A DNA stretch of 64,000 bases from Ziziphus jujuba (taxonomy: Eukaryota > Streptophyta > Magnoliopsida > Rosales > Rhamnaceae). The stretch is taken from contig NC_083381.1 in NCBI RefSeq assembly GCF_031755915.1, forward strand, positions 2,430,501-2,494,500. Reading direction: 5' to 3'. This document shows positions 61,101 through 64,000 of this stretch, one piece after another (within the stretch, counting starts at the first letter, position 1; every line of letters starts with the position of its first letter). The position numbers and the translations under genes are program-made. The notes beneath the pieces are model-generated. The model ran no database searches, was not told the origin of the DNA, and saw only the letters and a program-made list of their open reading frames with translations.

Positions 61101-64000
61101 GATGTAGGACAGATAGGGCAGGAAGGAAAATAGAAAGAAATAGATAGGATTCTAGTATCACACTAGATTGATTTTAGGAATCACTCCCAAAACCCTAGGC
61201 ATCACACCTAAGTTTGTTTTGCATCACACAAAACCAGAGAAAATAATCTCATAAAATTCTTGTAATATTGATTAACTGCTCCCAGAATTACAAAGAACCC
61301 TATTTATATTAAAATCATCTAATAATATTAGGAAACTAAAATAATAGGAAACCTAGTTAAATAAGGAAACTAATAACATTAAGAAACTGAAAACAATAGG
61401 AAACCTAATTAAATAATAAAATGCTCTAATTAAAAATAGGAAACTAAATTAATCTACTAAAATCCTTGAAGATCCCAAATAAGCCCATCTTGTCCTAGAT
61501 CATGCCAAATTAATGTTTGGGCCTTAGAATCTGTTTTTCCTCTTCTCTGATAAGTTTTCAGAGGTTGTTTCCATCTTGCATCACTCCACCTACTGCAATT
61601 TCTCTTTATGCTTTGCATTTTATCATAGAAACTTTTGCTCATAAGGTGTGACAGGTTTGTCAATCACATATCTGTTCTGGTATTCGGAGCATAATAATCT
61701 TTGGATTTTCTCCAGTGTCAAAATTCAGGACATGCAACTATTTAACGATCATCTTGTTGTGTATGAGCGTGAAGATGGTCTGCCAAAAGTAATTGTTTAT
61801 CGCCTTCCAGATGTTGGGGAACCACTTAAAAAACTTCAAGATGGGCAGGCTGTTGATTTTTTGGATCCTGTATATTCAGTGGATCCAGCAGCGTCAGAAT
61901 TTTCTTCCAGCATTTTACGGTTTTCTTACAGCTCATTGAAGACACCCCCCTCAGTATATGATTATGATATGAATACAGGCGATTCAGTTCTGAAAAAGAT
62001 TGATCCAGTAAGTCATATGGATCAACCATCCAAATAAGACTATCATGCATTTGATGGACATACGTAAGACTAATAATGTAGTTGATCCAGTAAGTCATAT
62101 GGATCAGCCATCCAAATTAGACTATCATGCATTTGATGGACATACGTAAGACTCATAATGTAGTTGTCTTATTTGGCCTTTTTGATGAGCATAATTACCT
62201 TTTGTTCTGTGTAGAATTTAAAATCCCTTTATGGTACATAAAATTTTAATTATGGCTGCACATTTTTCTTTATGTTGCTTTTTCCCATTTTATTTCCTCT
62301 TGTGAGTTGTCACCTTATTTGTCTGTTTCCTTATGAAAAGTGCTTAGCTGTATTAGGAATTTGGGGGTTTTATTTTATTTTACTTATTTTTCTCAAGTAT
62401 GTGAATATGATTCTGCTTTTGCTTGGAAATCATGGTTTTGTTGAGTCATTAATCCTGGTACTAAGCATGAAGATTGATACTATAGTGGAATAAAAGAATG
62501 TAAATCAGTTAAAGTAGAACTAGTTTTGAAGAATATATCTAAAAACTGTATAAACAATAGGAATTGCATATTAGTTGTATGAAAGGGATTTTCTGGAAAT
62601 ATGAAGAAAAATTTGACTGCAACTTTGATTGTGATCTAATATAATTAAATTTTCAACACTACAAAGTGTTGAACAATTAAGATATGTATGATTCTTCAGA
62701 GATCTGGATATGGTAACTTTGCTTAAATGTAATTGATTAATGTTTTAGTTACCACTATACAATTTTCTTATTTTGGTTAGTTCAAAAAGGTAATTGACAT
62801 TAGAATTCATATTCATAAGAAATGCCCCTGGCTTTATTGATTTGTTCGCACTTTACTTGACATCTGGACAATCCAGACCACAAAAAAAAAAAAAAAAAAA
62901 AAAATTGTGGGAAGATGCATTTCAACTCTTTACTTTCCTTAAGAAAGACTGACTTACTGTTGGCAGAGATGATCATGACATAAGAGATGAGATGATCATT
63001 TCCTGTTCATGGAACTTTTTTCTTCTGAAATTTATGGAGTATTGTCTCAGTCTTTACTGTCTTCCTTGCCACTTTTTTTTTTTTTTCTTTTTTTTCCCCC
63101 TTAATAATAAAAAAAATTATTGATGTTTTTCTAAAGCAACCCTAATATTTTTACTTATTTGTTTATTTATTAATTGTTTGACAAAATTAGATGGTTACTA
63201 GCGAATGTTGACCCTGTCCATTCTGGTTCTACATGCTCCTAAGGAAGCATTTGAGGTTAGCAGAGTGAAACACGGAGGGTGTGCCATGTTAAATAGGTTA
63301 CAGTCAGTAATTTTATCAGTTGACGATAATGCTTTAGATCCTTTAATATTCCATGAAGTCATTACTTTGAGGAAAACTAAAACCATCAATATCTCAGATT
63401 GAAATCATTTAAAGGGCAAGGTTAACTAGATGTCTTATGTGATTAATGAATTCCTTTCTGTTGGCATATTATAATCAAAATAAAGTGGCATTTTTGCATT
63501 GATAGTTTAGACTTTCCGTTTTCTGTTTCAGTATTAGACTTTCCGTTTTCTGTTTCAGTATTACTTAATGTACTATCTTTATTCACTATTTGCTCAGGTT
63601 TTGGGAGGTTTTGATGCATTGAAATATGTTACTGAGAGGAAATGGTCTACTGCTTCAGATGGCACTCAGATTCCTATATCAATTGTTTATCGAAAGGATA
63701 TTGTGAAACTTGATGGGACTGATCCCTTACTACTCTATGGCTATGGTTCTTATGAGGTAATAAAATAATATAACTATTAAACTGGAAGCCAGCAAATGTG
63801 ATATCTAAGCATTCAAAATTGTTTAATAATTAATATTTTTATTATTTTTTTAAAGAAAAAGAGGAAAAAGAATGCTAGTGGTTTTCTTTTGTTATATTTG
63901 AACAGTTTGCTTTCTTGAAGATTAAGGTCCTCATTACGATGTTTTCTTTATTTTATTTTATTTATTTTTGGTCAACTTGATTTTGTTAAGTTGCATCAGC
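58191..64000 (+). CDS. Oligopeptidase B-like serine peptidase, copy 2 (cut by window end)
   Basis: Exons seen: 58191-58548, 59140-59624, 60061-60407, 61716-62007 and 63598-63756. Exons 2-5 have exactly the lengths of copy 1 (485, 347, 292 and 159 nt), and all are open with matching phases. The remaining exons, including the catalytic residues, lie beyond 64,000, so activity cannot be judged. Two starts are possible. ATG 58,353 aligns with the copy 1 start (MASAD against MESSA). ATG 58,191 is in frame and adds 54 residues: a Met-rich beginning, then a Ser/Pro/Phe-rich part ([18 protein letters not shown]) with few acidic residues, like a plastid transit peptide. The longer form is chosen because it is open and transit-like; this is inference. 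Exon 5 ends GYGSYE where copy 1 has GYGSYG. Intron 3 carries a solo LTR, the donor after exon 4 is duplicated, and a 27-bp duplication precedes exon 5. Confidence 0.9.
61100..61583 (-). mobile_element. Solo LTR in intron 3 of peptidase copy 2
   Basis: This 484-bp insertion is absent from the matching intron of copy 1. It has terminal inverted TGATG/CATCA ends and identical 5-bp flanks (CTCCA at 61,095-61,099 and 61,584-61,588), the hallmark of LTR-retrotransposon insertion. No internal region or second LTR is present. On the minus strand a TATAAATAGGG motif (about 61,314-61,304) could be the LTR promoter TATA box, suggesting minus orientation. Its presence in only one copy dates the insertion after the gene duplication. 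Confidence 0.9.
62002..62165 (+). repeat. 82-bp tandem duplication spanning the exon 4 splice donor of copy 2
   Basis: Two near-identical units (62,002-62,083 and 62,084-62,165) each begin GATCCAGTAAGTCATATGG. The first unit contains the last codons of exon 4 and its donor (CCA|GTAAGT); the second repeats the donor 82 bp downstream. Use of the second donor would add 82 nt with an in-frame stop. Copy 1 has one unit only. Confidence 0.85.
63508..63562 (+). repeat. 27-bp tandem duplication with acceptor-like ends before exon 5 of copy 2
   Basis: AGACTTTCCGTTTTCTG followed by TTTCAGTATT occurs twice with a 27-bp period. Each unit ends in a TTTCAG that looks like a splice acceptor. The acceptor kept here (63,596-63,597, CTCAG) is the one matching copy 1. 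Confidence 0.8.

Noticed and set aside
1..64000. CRISPR arrays, bacterial operons, ribosome-binding sites
   Set aside because: The window is clearly a plant nuclear sequence with introns. No regularly spaced short repeats with unique spacers were seen, and the 21-bp array at 27.9 kb has no spacers.
1..64000. tRNA or rRNA genes
   Set aside because: I saw no convincing A-box/B-box pair or rRNA-like block by eye. A covariance-model scan would be needed to exclude tRNAs.

Overview
This window is nuclear DNA from a flowering plant, most likely a eudicot. It is AT-rich, and its genes have many short exons with GT-AG introns. The gene set is plant-like: a secreted L-gulonolactone oxidase-like (GULLO) flavoenzyme, an organellar dihydroorotate dehydrogenase, an organellar Der-type double GTPase and oligopeptidase-B-like serine peptidases. 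Plant retroelement debris and microsatellites lie between them. All exon maps were made by hand from reading frame, splice sites and protein-family memory; no alignment or transcript data were available.

Region 1 (1-20,110) is a rearranged GULLO locus. One plausibly functional gene lies on the minus strand (1,270-5,107). From 13.8 to 20.1 kb there are two broken GULLO copies placed head to head and four copies of the gene's 3' flank, counting the one beside the intact gene. Together they form large inverted repeats. The left arm is interrupted by a degenerate Ty1/copia retrotransposon (10,398-13,530) whose 5' LTR is itself almost a palindrome.

Region 2 (20,110-29,400) has no intact gene. It holds a decayed fragment of a second Der-type GTPase gene (20,450-21,700), a ~300-bp-period repeat array resembling DNA-transposon subterminal repeats, a complete 403-bp TRIM retroelement with perfect 5-bp target duplications, a broken DUF1985-type gene of the kind carried by plant DNA transposons, and a short 21-bp tandem repeat.

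Region 3 (29,497-43,599) is ordinary gene space. DHODH (minus, 11 exons, 458 aa) and a Der GTPase (plus, 9 exons, 649 aa) diverge from a 912-bp shared intergenic promoter carrying a long CT/GA repeat and a telo-box. Both coding sequences assemble in frame with intact key motifs.

Region 4 (43,600-64,000) holds a tandem pair of oligopeptidase B-like genes on the plus strand. Copy 1 is complete (10 exons, 719 aa, full catalytic triad). Copy 2 is open through exon 5 and runs off the window. It differs by a 54-residue transit-peptide-like N-terminal extension, a solo LTR in intron 3, and tandem duplications at a splice donor and near a splice acceptor.

I did not find a clearly new biochemical system. 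The most unusual things are the palindromic amplification of the GULLO locus, the palindromic copia LTR, and the duplicated genes that are diverging in targeting or splicing.
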